A stretch of 49,447 nucleotides of DNA from Flavobacterium sp. MFBS3-15 (GTDB lineage Bacteria > Bacteroidota > Bacteroidia > Flavobacteriales > Flavobacteriaceae), in assembly GCF_026107645.2 (NCBI RefSeq), contig NZ_JAPCHV010000023.1:1-49447 (forward strand), written 5' to 3'. The position numbers and the translations under genes are program-made. The notes below the pieces were generated by a model. That model did not search any database. It was not told where the DNA came from and was given only the letters and a program-made list of their open reading frames with translations. Each line of letters begins with the position of its first letter. Position 1 is the first letter of the stretch. Positions 1 through 8,563 of the stretch are shown here, one piece after another.

Positions 1-35
1 ACAGGATAAAGTCAAACTAATATCTTTTAAAAAGA

Positions 36-70
36 AAAAGTTCAGACAACTTGAAAATGTCTGAACTTTT
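36..70. terminator. Strong hairpin, probable bidirectional terminator
   Basis: Arms at 36-48 and 58-70 pair perfectly over 13 bp, with core GTTCAGACA and A-rich and T-rich ends, around a 9-nt loop. It probably ends a gene lying left of the window. No gene is visible between it and the start at 256. Confidence 0.7.
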
Positions 71-225
71 ATCAAATTTGTATAATCAAAAAATAGTCAA
101 CCTATTTTAGGACTAGTCATATTAAAGGGTGTTGATTAACCTCCCTACCGGCAGGCAGGTCTGTGAAATCAGTGTTCCCTTCTAAATAAGGCAATCGCCC
201 TATTGAATACTCTTTTACAGTCTGT

Positions 226-233
226 TAGCTTTG
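226..233 (+). promoter_or_regulatory. Putative Bacteroidetes -7 element TAGCTTTG
   Basis: TAGCTTTG matches the TAnnTTTG consensus of Bacteroidetes sigma factors. A TTG at 203-205 lies 20 bp upstream as a weak -33 element. It would give a leader of about 15 nt for the gene at 256. Confidence 0.45.
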
Positions 234-255
234 CTTCATACTAAAATTTACATTT

Positions 256-1308
256 ATGAAAGCAAAACTACTAATCAGTGCAATGCTCATTTTTGCCGCC
301 ATCGCGACACAGGCGCAAACACTGGGCGAATTCAAGCCGAAAGACCAGTCGTATGGCATGGGCAAGCTTAAGGGAAAGAACCGGATATACATTTCGGGCT
401 TCCAGGTCAATTTCCAGGTATATAATGAAAAGGAGAAGTTCAAACAGGGTGGCTCGATGCTGGGCGGTGGCATGAAGGGTGATGCGCTTACAGGGATTTC
501 TGTAGGACTGGAGGGGCTTGATGAGAAAACAGTGCAGGAAATCACCGACCAATTATACCAGGACTACATCGGCAAGCTAAAGGCGAAAGGTATGACGATC
601 ATCCCGGCAGATGAAGCCGGTAAAATAGAAGCATACGAAGGTTTTACCCGAATGAATGGCGGGAAAATAAGCGTTGCTGAAATACCGGGCGTACTCACCT
701 GCACACCTTCCGGTTTCGATTACTATGTAAAAGGGCTTGACAAAGACGGCAAAGAAAAGAAAGGTGGCTTTTTAGGCAATGAGGCCATGAAATTCCCACG
801 CCTGTCTAAAGAACTGAATGATGCCGTTATAGGCAATGTAGACATCACGGTGCTGTTTGTGAGCGACAAAGAAGCTTTTCAGGGCAATGGCGCCAAACTG
901 AAGATAAAGACAAATCTCCGCCTGGTAGACAGCGAGGGCGTGACGATGACCAATGACAGCAAGATCAAGTTCAAAGGCAGCAACACCGTAACGATGGTTA
1001 CAAGCCAAGTGGCGTTTTACCACGGCAAGATGGGCGCGGGTTCTACATCCGCCTATGTAGGCACACTGGGCAAGCCGTTAGCAATCAACGGCGTGGTAGA
1101 TGAAAGCACGGTAACAAGCTATGCGGCAGGAAGCAGGGATGCACTCGGTACAAAAACCCTATACGGCACCATGTACAGCGTTACCGACGGCAATACGCAA
1201 AACGCTAAAATCATTACGGTTGACCCTGCAAAATACAAGGATGGCGTGTACAAAGCGGCTAAGCAATTCTTAGATTTCCATACAGATGAATTCCTGAAGG
1301 CTATATAA
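256..1308 (+). CDS. Secreted protein of unknown function
   Basis: The 350-residue protein starts with a clear Sec signal peptide: a Lys near the N-terminus, the hydrophobic run LLISAMLIFAAIA and an AQA-type cleavage site near residue 20. The mature part is soluble, with no further membrane segments, and carries a Gly-rich stretch near residues 46-55. I recognise no catalytic motif or family. The gene stands alone, with a terminator to its left and a convergent azoreductase gene to its right, so context gives no function. The ATG at 256 is chosen because the signal peptide begins there and a TAnnTTTG element lies just upstream. Periplasmic or outer-membrane-associated location is inferred from the signal only. 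Confidence 0.85.
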   Translation: MKAKLLISAMLIFAAIATQAQTLGEFKPKDQSYGMGKLKGKNRIYISGFQVNFQVYNEKEKFKQGGSMLGGGMKGDALTGISVGLEGLDEKTVQEITDQLYQDYIGKLKAKGMTIIPADEAGKIEAYEGFTRMNGGKISVAEIPGVLTCTPSGFDYYVKGLDKDGKEKKGGFLGNEAMKFPRLSKELNDAVIGNVDITVLFVSDKEAFQGNGAKLKIKTNLRLVDSEGVTMTNDSKIKFKGSNTVTMVTSQVAFYHGKMGAGSTSAYVGTLGKPLAINGVVDESTVTSYAAGSRDALGTKTLYGTMYSVTDGNTQNAKIITVDPAKYKDGVYKAAKQFLDFHTDEFLKAI

Positions 1309-1396
1309 ATACAGTCCTCAAGACCGTTCTCGATGATTTGTGTGTTGTTAATTGAGTTAGGGATCCCATAAGCCAAAACTTATGGGATCTTCTATA

Positions 1397-1987
1397 TTAA
1401 ACCGCGATACTGTCAATCGCTTTTTGCAGGGCAATGTCTTTAAGGTTGGGCATGTTTACGCCTTCGGCACGGACAGTCGTGATGTCTGTAACGCCAATGA
1501 AGTTAAATACTTTTTCAAGGTATGGAGCGGCAAAATCGAAGTCTTTCATCGGTCCTTCCGAATATATGGCACCTGAAGCCACTGCAAGATACACCTGCTT
1601 TCCGGTAATGAGCCCCTGCACGCCATTCTCGCTATAGGTAAAGGCAACACCGGGACGCACCACATTATCCAGCCAGGCTTTTAATGTTGACGGTATGCTA
1701 AAGTTGAATAGCGGCACACCAATCACAATGATGTCGGCATCCTTAATTTGCTGCACTGCTTTGTTGGAGCGCACCAGCGCTTCATCATCTGATGGCGCTG
1801 CAGAAGAACGCGTCGCTTTTATCAGGTTTTCCTCAAGGTGCGGGAACGGGTCTTTTGCCACATTTATCTCGATGACAGAACTGCCGGGGTATTCGGCTAC
1901 CAGCTTTTCCACAATGGCATTACCAAGTTTGATACTTATAGAATTTTCGCCACTTGGGCTGGAAATTACATGCAATATATTTTTCAT
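1397..1987 (-). CDS. azoR: FMN-dependent NADH:quinone oxidoreductase / azoreductase
   Basis: The 196-residue flavodoxin-fold protein matches the AzoR family. It has the N-terminal beta strand and phosphate loop (KNILHVISSPSGENSIS), the FMN-contacting stretch IIVIGVPLFNFSIPSTLKAWLD written here in two parts (IIVIGVPLFNFS, then IPSTLKAWLD), and VASGAIYSEG near residue 145. Family members use NAD(P)H to reduce azo dyes and quinones by two electrons, which helps against quinone stress. The frame stays open to a TTG at 2014, but the ATG at 1987 starts exactly at the conserved MKNILHV strand, so I chose it. It is divergent from an HxlR-type regulator gene, as in the Bacillus YodB/AzoR1 pair, and shares a palindromic operator region with it. 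Azoreductase versus quinone reductase activity cannot be told from sequence. Confidence 0.9.
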   Translation of the reverse strand: MKNILHVISSPSGENSISIKLGNAIVEKLVAEYPGSSVIEINVAKDPFPHLEENLIKATRSSAAPSDDEALVRSNKAVQQIKDADIIVIGVPLFNFSIPSTLKAWLDNVVRPGVAFTYSENGVQGLITGKQVYLAVASGAIYSEGPMKDFDFAAPYLEKVFNFIGVTDITTVRAEGVNMPNLKDIALQKAIDSIAV

Positions 1988-2011
1988 GATTTTTGGTTTA
2001 TTATTATTGGA

Positions 2012-2045
2012 CAAAATTACGTAACTTTGCTAACTAAAAGTTAGC
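2012..2045. promoter_or_regulatory. Shared azoR/hxlR control region with operator palindrome
   Basis: A perfect palindrome GCTAACT-AAA-AGTTAGC lies at 2029-2045. On the minus strand TAATTTTG (2012-2019) fits TAnnTTTG for azoR, with a T-rich -33 about 16 bp upstream inside the palindrome. On the plus strand TAACTTTG (2022-2029) fits the -7 element of the regulator gene and abuts the palindrome. Binding of the HxlR protein here would cover both promoters, which is inferred from position. Confidence 0.6.
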
Positions 2046-2092
2046 ACTATACTAAAGGTAACTACTTACATTTTTGTAACCGATAAGAAATC

Positions 2093-2473
2093 ATGGAAAC
2101 TGTATTGGAAACCCCGCTGAAGCTAAAAGCAATGTCAACCTCCGAATGCCAAAGCAGATTGACTGCCGTGGGCGACGCACTATATGTAATTGGGGGTAAA
2201 TGGAAACTGCGCATCATCATTGCTCTTTGTGAGGGCCACCACCGCTTTAATGAGCTGCAGCGTGTAATCAACGGCATATCGGCCAAGGTGCTTTCTCAGG
2301 AGTTGAAAGACCTCGAGATAAACGGCCTTGCAGAACGCCGCGTTACCGCCGACATTCCCGTAGTGGTAGAATATCTTCCTACATCTTACAGCCGCACCCT
2401 GCAACCCGTACTCGAGGCATTGGGCAACTGGGGCATGCAGCACAGGGAAAAGTTGAGGGAGGAGGCGAAGTAA
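2093..2473 (+). CDS. HxlR-family winged-helix transcriptional regulator
   Basis: The 126-residue protein has the HxlR/MarR-like winged helix. The signature GGKWKLRIIIAL lies near residues 40-51, followed by RFNELQRVINGISAKVLSQELK (quoted as RFNELQRVIN and ISAKVLSQELK) and the wing at LAERRV. A single conserved Cys near residue 19, just before the first helix, corresponds to the redox-sensing Cys of YodB-type quinone sensors. It is divergent from azoR, with a 105-bp intergenic region holding a perfect palindrome. By analogy it probably represses azoR and itself and is released by quinones or other electrophiles. The inducer is inference; the family call is firm. Confidence 0.92.
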   Translation: METVLETPLKLKAMSTSECQSRLTAVGDALYVIGGKWKLRIIIALCEGHHRFNELQRVINGISAKVLSQELKDLEINGLAERRVTADIPVVVEYLPTSYSRTLQPVLEALGNWGMQHREKLREEAK

Positions 2474-2478
2474 GTAGC

Positions 2479-3558
2479 CTAAGCTGCTTCCTTTCCAAAC
2501 TTTTTCAGCATCTTATAATGCGATTTTAAAGCGCTGAGGAATGTGGGATTTTCAGTATAAGGCAATCCAAATTCCAAAGCCGTTTCTTTTACGATCTTCC
2601 CTATTTTGCCGTAATGGATATGGCAGACTTTTGGGAACAAATGATGTTCTATTTGGCGGTTCAATCCACCCAGGAAGAATGCGGCAAGCGGGCAGCCCGA
2701 AGCAAAATTGGCAGTAGTGCGCATTTGGTGCTCGGCCCAGGCTTCTTCCATGTTGCCGGTGGTATCGGGCATGGGGAAATCGGTTCCTTCTACTACGTGC
2801 GCCAATTGAAAAACCAGCCCCATGGTAAGCCCCTGCGAAAAATGCATAACCAAAAACCCAATTAGAAACTGCCACCAGGTAATATCCAATACCACTAACG
2901 GAAGCACTATGAACAGGAAATAATAGATTCCCTTGTAAAAAAACAGCTTAAAATATTCCATTCGCGGATGATGATTTTCCAGTTGCCCTACCCTGGCCTG
3001 GAAGAATTTTTTATAATCCTTACGGAAAGCCCACGAAATGGATGCAAGGCAATACAAGGGGAATGCGTACCAGTGCTGGTACCGTTGCAGGCGGTTTATC
3101 GGCTCTGTCTCTGAAATACGGATGAGCCCAGGCGCTACATCAATATCCTCATCATGACCGGGTATATTAGTATAGGTGTGATGCACAATGTTGTGGGTAA
3201 TGCTCCAAACATAAGGGCTTGCTCCTAAGAGATTGAATACAGCGCTAAAAATTTTATTGGTGATTTTGGAGGATGAAAACGATCCGTGTATGGCATCATG
3301 GCACACATTGAAGCCTACAAAAGCTTTGGCCATTCCTAGCAGTACCGCCAATCCAAGCATAGCCCAAACTGGAAATATATTCGAAATGATAAGAAGATAC
3401 AAGCCGATGAATACCGTGAGGAATATAGCCGTTTTTATCCACATGCCCAAATTGGCATTAGGCGATGTTTGCGAATCTTTGAAATACAGATTTACCCTTT
3501 TTCGGGTTGTTGCCAGAAAAGGTGTCCTGGCGGTGTTGTTGAATTTTACTGTAACCAT
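2479..3558 (-). CDS. Membrane fatty acid desaturase (acyl-CoA/acyl-lipid, front-end type)
   Basis: The 359-residue integral membrane protein carries the three His boxes of di-iron desaturases: HDAIH at 87-91, HNIVHH at 122-127 and QIEHH at 302-306. A Gln instead of His at the start of the third box is typical of front-end (delta-5/6) and linoleoyl-CoA-like desaturases. Hydrophobic segments lie near 42-60, 64-84, 209-225 and 228-250. It would insert a double bond into acyl chains at the inner membrane, using O2 and an electron donor not seen here (no cytochrome b5 domain is fused). It is convergent with hxlR, with a 5-bp gap. A plausible role is membrane fluidity, but regiospecificity cannot be read from sequence. 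Confidence 0.9.
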   Translation of the reverse strand: MVTVKFNNTARTPFLATTRKRVNLYFKDSQTSPNANLGMWIKTAIFLTVFIGLYLLIISNIFPVWAMLGLAVLLGMAKAFVGFNVCHDAIHGSFSSSKITNKIFSAVFNLLGASPYVWSITHNIVHHTYTNIPGHDEDIDVAPGLIRISETEPINRLQRYQHWYAFPLYCLASISWAFRKDYKKFFQARVGQLENHHPRMEYFKLFFYKGIYYFLFIVLPLVVLDITWWQFLIGFLVMHFSQGLTMGLVFQLAHVVEGTDFPMPDTTGNMEEAWAEHQMRTTANFASGCPLAAFFLGGLNRQIEHHLFPKVCHIHYGKIGKIVKETALEFGLPYTENPTFLSALKSHYKMLKKFGKEAA

Positions 3559-3739
3559 AACATTGGAGCCGCAACATTTATTTACTGTCCAATCGGTATG
3601 ATTATAAGCTTTTTAGAAGAATTACTGTGTGAGGGATGCTACACTTTTTTCAGGAATTCCTTTTTTGTTGAAGTATATATACAAACGCTAAAATAGTGCC
3701 ATTAGTTGGAATTTCAATATTATTAACATATTGTTTACG

Positions 3740-4381
3740 TTATTTCTGTTCTATGAGTACTACATCCTCTTTTGTAATTACATAAATAATATCATTTTCG
3801 GCAGGCTCCATTACATAGTTACCGGTAAATTCGCCAAAGGCAGGTAATATCATCTGATTTGGTGAACGGAAAAAACACGGCAGCTTTAGGTATTGCCTAC
3901 CCATGCCTTCTAACAATACTGCCGGATGTATGTGCCCCGACAGCGTAAAATAATTTTCGCGCTCTTCAGGATGGTGCGTAAGCAGGAAACCGTCGAGAAG
4001 CCATTCGCTTACTACGGTAATGCCGAGTCCTTCATATTTATGCGGGGAAATAATGTCGTGGTTACCAGCCACCAATACTATTGGCAATTGCGTTACCCCT
4101 ACCCAATCCTCGAACAATTGCCACTCATTGTTGAGCGTGCTATGGAAAAGGTCGCCCAAAAAGCAGATGCTTTCAGGATTAAAATATTCTACTACGCTGT
4201 CCAGCTTCAGGAAGTTGCGGAATATAGCGTTGCCCGGCAGCGCCGACCCAAACTTGCGGAAGTGTGATATCTTGCCCAGGTGTACATCGCTTATCAGGAG
4301 CATGCGTTTTTCTACCCAATAAAGGGCTCCGGAGCAATGGAGGACAAAGGCGCGGTTTTTTATGGTTACTTCGAGGGTCAT
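3740..4381 (-). CDS. pdeM: Ligase-associated DNA damage response phosphoesterase PdeM
   Basis: The 213-residue calcineurin-like metallophosphoesterase shows the metal-binding motifs in order: SDVHLGK (D-x-H) near residue 31, LGDLFHS near 75, AGNHD near 105 and SGHIHP near 147. Length and motif order fit the PdeM family (TIGR04123), which occurs with a DEXH helicase, an ATP-dependent ligase and an MBL-fold exonuclease. All four are present here on one strand, and this is the last gene, 42 bp after the helicase gene. It probably acts as an endonuclease or phosphodiesterase on nucleic acid ends during repair. The assignment rests on both motif order and neighbours. Confidence 0.92.
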   Translation of the reverse strand: MTLEVTIKNRAFVLHCSGALYWVEKRMLLISDVHLGKISHFRKFGSALPGNAIFRNFLKLDSVVEYFNPESICFLGDLFHSTLNNEWQLFEDWVGVTQLPIVLVAGNHDIISPHKYEGLGITVVSEWLLDGFLLTHHPEERENYFTLSGHIHPAVLLEGMGRQYLKLPCFFRSPNQMILPAFGEFTGNYVMEPAENDIIYVITKEDVVLIEQK

Positions 4382-4423
4382 CGGCTACAGGCAGTCTATC
4401 ATCTATTATCTCTCATCTCAATT

Positions 4424-6883
4424 CTACTTCATATAACTCGCCGTCATTTTCTTTATCCTTTCCGCCAGTGTTTCGCTGGAAAGCCTTTCGCGGAGACGGT
4501 CGGTAATGATAGGGAAGCTGAACGGCGTAGGCTTTTCGCACTGCTTCCAAACGATCTCCTGCTGCTGTATGCGTTCGAGCGCCATGATCAGGCGGCCTTC
4601 CTCCAGCTGGTGTTCGAAGGTTTCCCTGTACGCCTGCTGGAAAAGCAGGTTGGCCGGCTCATAGTCGCGGAATACCTCAAATATAAGCTGCGAACTGCTT
4701 TGCAAGTGCTTGGTCTTGACCACTTTTCCGGGATAGCCGGTAAACACTAGCCCTGCTATAACTGCAATGTCCCTGAATTTCCGTCGCGCCATCTCGGTGG
4801 CATTGAGGCTGGCCTGCAGGTCGTGGTGAAGGTGCTGCGGCGTGAACAGGTTGTTGTCGAGCACCTGCTGCATATCAATCTCCTGGTCCGACAGCAGCTC
4901 GAAGCCATAATCATTATACGCCAGCGAAAAGGTTATTGGCGTGAGCAGGCTGATGCGGTAGGCCATAAGGCTTGCCAGTGCTTCATGTACAAACCGTCCC
5001 TCAAACGGGTAAAATATAGCATGGTAGCCTTCGCGGGTTTTGAAAGTTTCAATTAAGAACTCCCCTGCATTGGGGATGATCGACTCTTTTCTTTGTCGTT
5101 TGAACATTGGTCCAAGCGCTTGCATCTCCACCGACATATTGTCGGTATTGGCGGCATACAGTTCTTCCCGTAATAATTCGCTCATCTGTGCCGAAAGTGT
5201 AAGCCTGCCTCCCATCCAACTGGCGTGGCGTGCTTTGGCTCCGGGGTCGGCGCGGCGCACAATGACTTCGGTGTTCTTCACGCGATGCAATTCCAGCTTT
5301 CGTCCCGCAAAGATAAAAATATCGCCGGGATTCATTTTCGATACAAACCATTCTTCGATTGTACCTATATAGCCCCCGCCCAAAAATTTTACAGTCATTA
5401 CTGCATCGCCCACAATCGTTCCCATCTGCATGCGGTGACGAAGTGCTACGGCCTTGCTGTTCACTTTGTATTTGCCATCAGGCTCCACCTCCACTTTTTT
5501 GTATTCATCGTAAGCCTGCAAACTCTGGCTCCCTTTGGTAATGAAGTTGAGGCAAAACTGCCAGTCGTCTTCATCCATCCCCTGGAAACAGAAAGTACTT
5601 TTCACTTGCTTAAAAATTTCATCGGGATAAAAACCATCACTTACTGCCAGGGTTACGAGATATTGCACTAATACATCCCAACTGTTGAGGTAAGGAATTC
5701 TATCTTCCACTACAGTATCTTTAACCGCACGCTGCAGGGCCGATGCTTCGGCCAGCTCTATGGCATGGGTTGCCAGGAAGTAAATATTGCTTTGCTGTCC
5801 CGGACGGTGCCCGCTACGCCCTGCCCTTTGCAGGAAGCGCGCTACGCCTTTGGGACCGCCTATCTGTATTACCGTTTCCACAGGGGCGAAATCTACGCCA
5901 AGGTCGAGGCTGGAGGTACACACCACGGCCTTTAACTGGTCATCACGTATGGCCTGCTCTACCCACTGCCTTGTCTCCCGGCTGATGCTGCCGTGGTGCA
6001 TGGCCATATCGCCTGCAAACTCGGGGTATTTTTCCAGTAAAGCCTGAAACCATATTTCGCAGGCGGAACGGACATTGGTAAACACCAATGTAGACCTGCT
6101 TTTCTTTATGATCTTCGCCACCTCGTGTATCAGGTGCAGCCCCATGTGGCCACGCCACGGGTAGGCATCCATTTTTTCAGGGATAACGGATATGACATTA
6201 ATGCGCTTGTTGATGTGCGCCCGTATCATGACAGAGTTCTTCAACGCCTGTGAGTCGGGCCCGAGTAATACCTCCATGGCCTGCTGCAAATTGCCAATGG
6301 TAGCCGATATGCCCCAAACGCGCATTTTGGGAGCTACTGCCTTCAACCTTGATAACGCAAGTTCTACCTGTACGCCACGCTTGGTACCCAGAAGTTCATG
6401 CCATTCGTCCACAATGATGGCCGAACAGTTTTTAAATACCGCATCATAGCCTTTGGAAGCCAACATCAATTGCATGCTCTCGGGGGTAGTGACAAGCAAA
6501 TCTGGCATCTTCGTTTTTTGCCTGCTGCGTTCTGACGATGTAGTATCGCCGGTGCGTATACCCACTGTTAGTTGGGTTTCTAAATCTTCAGCGACACGTT
6601 CGGCAGCTTGCTTTATTTCGACCGATAAGGCCCGCAAAGGTGTTATCCAGATGGCTTTCAGGCCGGCCTTGTGTTTCGTTTTGTAATCAGGATTCTTTTT
6701 GATGTAGTCGAGAACAATGGGCATCCACAAGGCATAGGTCTTGCCGCTGCCGGTTGGGGCATTCAGCACGCCGTTCTTCCCTTGCAGGAAGGCGGTCCAG
6801 GTTTGGGTTTGGAACGGGAAAGGTTTCCAGTTTTTAGACTCAAACCAGGTAGTTGCTATGTCGAAAAGTTGTTCCCTGTTCAT
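4424..6883 (-). CDS. Ligase-associated DEXH-box DNA helicase (Lhr-Core type)
   Basis: The 819-residue superfamily 2 helicase has Walker A APTGSGKT at 42-49, TPLRAL near 81, TTPES near 132, Walker B as the Lhr-typical DEWH at 159-162, SATIG near 193, and motif VI in FLQRAGRSGHRPG near 361. A C-terminal Lhr-core region follows. It belongs to the ligase-associated DEXH helicase group (TIGR04121), 3'-5' translocases thought to unwind damaged DNA or DNA-RNA hybrids. It is the third gene of the repair operon, separated from the ligase gene by 75 bp that hold a GGAGAGG-type repeat, and is followed by pdeM after 42 bp. No catalytic residue is missing. Confidence 0.95.
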   Translation of the reverse strand: MNREQLFDIATTWFESKNWKPFPFQTQTWTAFLQGKNGVLNAPTGSGKTYALWMPIVLDYIKKNPDYKTKHKAGLKAIWITPLRALSVEIKQAAERVAEDLETQLTVGIRTGDTTSSERSRQKTKMPDLLVTTPESMQLMLASKGYDAVFKNCSAIIVDEWHELLGTKRGVQVELALSRLKAVAPKMRVWGISATIGNLQQAMEVLLGPDSQALKNSVMIRAHINKRINVISVIPEKMDAYPWRGHMGLHLIHEVAKIIKKSRSTLVFTNVRSACEIWFQALLEKYPEFAGDMAMHHGSISRETRQWVEQAIRDDQLKAVVCTSSLDLGVDFAPVETVIQIGGPKGVARFLQRAGRSGHRPGQQSNIYFLATHAIELAEASALQRAVKDTVVEDRIPYLNSWDVLVQYLVTLAVSDGFYPDEIFKQVKSTFCFQGMDEDDWQFCLNFITKGSQSLQAYDEYKKVEVEPDGKYKVNSKAVALRHRMQMGTIVGDAVMTVKFLGGGYIGTIEEWFVSKMNPGDIFIFAGRKLELHRVKNTEVIVRRADPGAKARHASWMGGRLTLSAQMSELLREELYAANTDNMSVEMQALGPMFKRQRKESIIPNAGEFLIETFKTREGYHAIFYPFEGRFVHEALASLMAYRISLLTPITFSLAYNDYGFELLSDQEIDMQQVLDNNLFTPQHLHHDLQASLNATEMARRKFRDIAVIAGLVFTGYPGKVVKTKHLQSSSQLIFEVFRDYEPANLLFQQAYRETFEHQLEEGRLIMALERIQQQEIVWKQCEKPTPFSFPIITDRLRERLSSETLAERIKKMTASYMK

Positions 6884-6958
6884 TAATTATTAACTATGTT
6901 TTATTTTTAAGTCCTCTTCCCAACCCTTCTCCCAAGGAGAGGGGTCGGGGGGTGAGGA

Positions 6959-8563
6959 TCATTTCGGTATCATCGCCTTCAAATCGTCCAATGTGTTCGC
7001 GTCCTCAATGGTTTTGTCGGTGCGCCAGCGTAGGATGCGGGGGAAACGCGTCGCCACACCGCTTTTGTGTCGTCCGGAAAGCGATATGCCTTCGAAGCCT
7101 ATCTCGAAGACCAGTTTTGGCGTGACACTGCGCACGGGGCCAAACCGATCCAGCGTATTTTTCTTGATGAAATCATCCACCATGCGGAATTCGGCATCCG
7201 TCAGGCCGCTGTATGCTTTTGCGAACGTGACGAGTTCTTTTGTGCCATCTTCCTTCGTTTCCCACAGGGCAAAGGTATAATCGGTGAATAATGCTGCCCT
7301 GCGCCCACTGCCCCGCATGGCATAGGTAAGTACCGCATCGATGGAAAACGGGTCAAGTTTCCATTTCCACCAGTCGCCTTTTTTGCGCCCCACCAGGTAA
7401 GGCGAATCCTTTCGCTTGAACATCAGTCCTTCGCTGCGCAGCTCCCTGGCCTTTTCACGCTCCATGATGATATCGTCCCAACACCCGAAATCCACTTGGT
7501 CTGAAAGCTGTAAGGGCAGTTCATAATCCTTTACGGCTCCATATAATTCCTCCAAAAGCTGCCTGCGTTCGGTGTAGGGTTTTTGGCGGATATCCTCACC
7601 CTGCCATTCCAACAGGTCATAAGCTTTGATAATAACGGGCGTTTTTTTGAGCAAGGCGGCAGATACGGTTTTCCGCCCGATGCGCGTCTGTAAATCATTA
7701 AAGCTGCCGATGTTGCCGTCGATCCACGGAAGTATCTCGCCATCGATGACCGTACCATCAGGTATAACTCCCAAAAAACTATTGAACTCAGGATATTTAT
7801 CGGTTACCAATTCTTCCCCGCGGCTCCACACATACAGCCCGCCTTTCCGAATAATGGTCTGCGACCGTATACCATCCCACTTATGCTCTGCTGCCCAGTC
7901 GGCACAATTGCCCAGGCTTTCGGGCTCGCCCTCTATGGCATACGCCAGATAGAATGGATAGGGCTTTGAAAGGTAATCCTCTGCCCTTTCCTCCATCACA
8001 AGATTTTGAAACGTAATGCGGTTCGGGTCCCATTCGCCCATAAGCTTATAGGCAAGCAAATCCTCGTCCAGTCCCGTAGCTTTAGAGAGCGCACGGGTCA
8101 TTAGCTTTTGGCTTACGCCGATACGGAAGCTGCCCGTAATAAGTTTCGTAAATACAAAGCGTTCGTAATAATTCAACGCAAGCCAGTTGGTGCGCAGGTA
8201 TTCCCTTTTTTCCTCATCGCTCTTCTTTTTCAGGGCGATCATTTCCTGCACATATTCCGTCAGTGTTTTCTCCGAATGGTTTTTTGAAACAGGAATAACA
8301 AGCGCAATAGTTTCTGCCAAATCGCCCACAATGTGGTAGGACTCCTCGAACAACCATAACGGGATGTTGGCCAACTCGGCAGCCCATATCCGCAACAATG
8401 TAGTATTTACGGGGCGCGGCGGGCGGCGGTGGGAAAGTATGGCAATCGTCCAAACCCTGTCGGTATCGCCCGCATTGTGAAAGTATTCCGTAAGTGCATC
8501 CACCTTTACGGAAGTCTTATTGGAACTGTCGAGCGCTTTTATGAGTTCGGCAAAATTTTTCAT
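6959..8563 (-). CDS. ATP-dependent DNA ligase (ligase-associated repair cluster)
   Basis: The 534-residue protein has the order of ATP-dependent ligases. An N-terminal DNA-binding domain (about 1-200) is followed by the adenylation domain with motif I HKWDGIR (nucleophilic Lys228), motif III near SRGEEL, motif IIIa near KAYDLLEW and motif IV EGLMFKRKD. Motif V is KKGDWWKWK, and a C-terminal OB domain follows. It matches the PP_1105-like family (TIGR04120) of bacterial ATP ligases in DNA damage clusters, distinct from the replicative NAD ligase. The start codon directly follows the exonuclease stop with no gap, so translation is probably coupled. Confidence 0.95.
   Translation of the reverse strand: MKNFAELIKALDSSNKTSVKVDALTEYFHNAGDTDRVWTIAILSHRRPPRPVNTTLLRIWAAELANIPLWLFEESYHIVGDLAETIALVIPVSKNHSEKTLTEYVQEMIALKKKSDEEKREYLRTNWLALNYYERFVFTKLITGSFRIGVSQKLMTRALSKATGLDEDLLAYKLMGEWDPNRITFQNLVMEERAEDYLSKPYPFYLAYAIEGEPESLGNCADWAAEHKWDGIRSQTIIRKGGLYVWSRGEELVTDKYPEFNSFLGVIPDGTVIDGEILPWIDGNIGSFNDLQTRIGRKTVSAALLKKTPVIIKAYDLLEWQGEDIRQKPYTERRQLLEELYGAVKDYELPLQLSDQVDFGCWDDIIMEREKARELRSEGLMFKRKDSPYLVGRKKGDWWKWKLDPFSIDAVLTYAMRGSGRRAALFTDYTFALWETKEDGTKELVTFAKAYSGLTDAEFRMVDDFIKKNTLDRFGPVRSVTPKLVFEIGFEGISLSGRHKSGVATRFPRILRWRTDKTIEDANTLDDLKAMIPK

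Noticed and set aside
1988..2014. TTG start giving azoR nine extra residues
   Set aside because: The extension is Asn/Lys-rich, overlaps the predicted -7 element and precedes a well-conserved ATG start.
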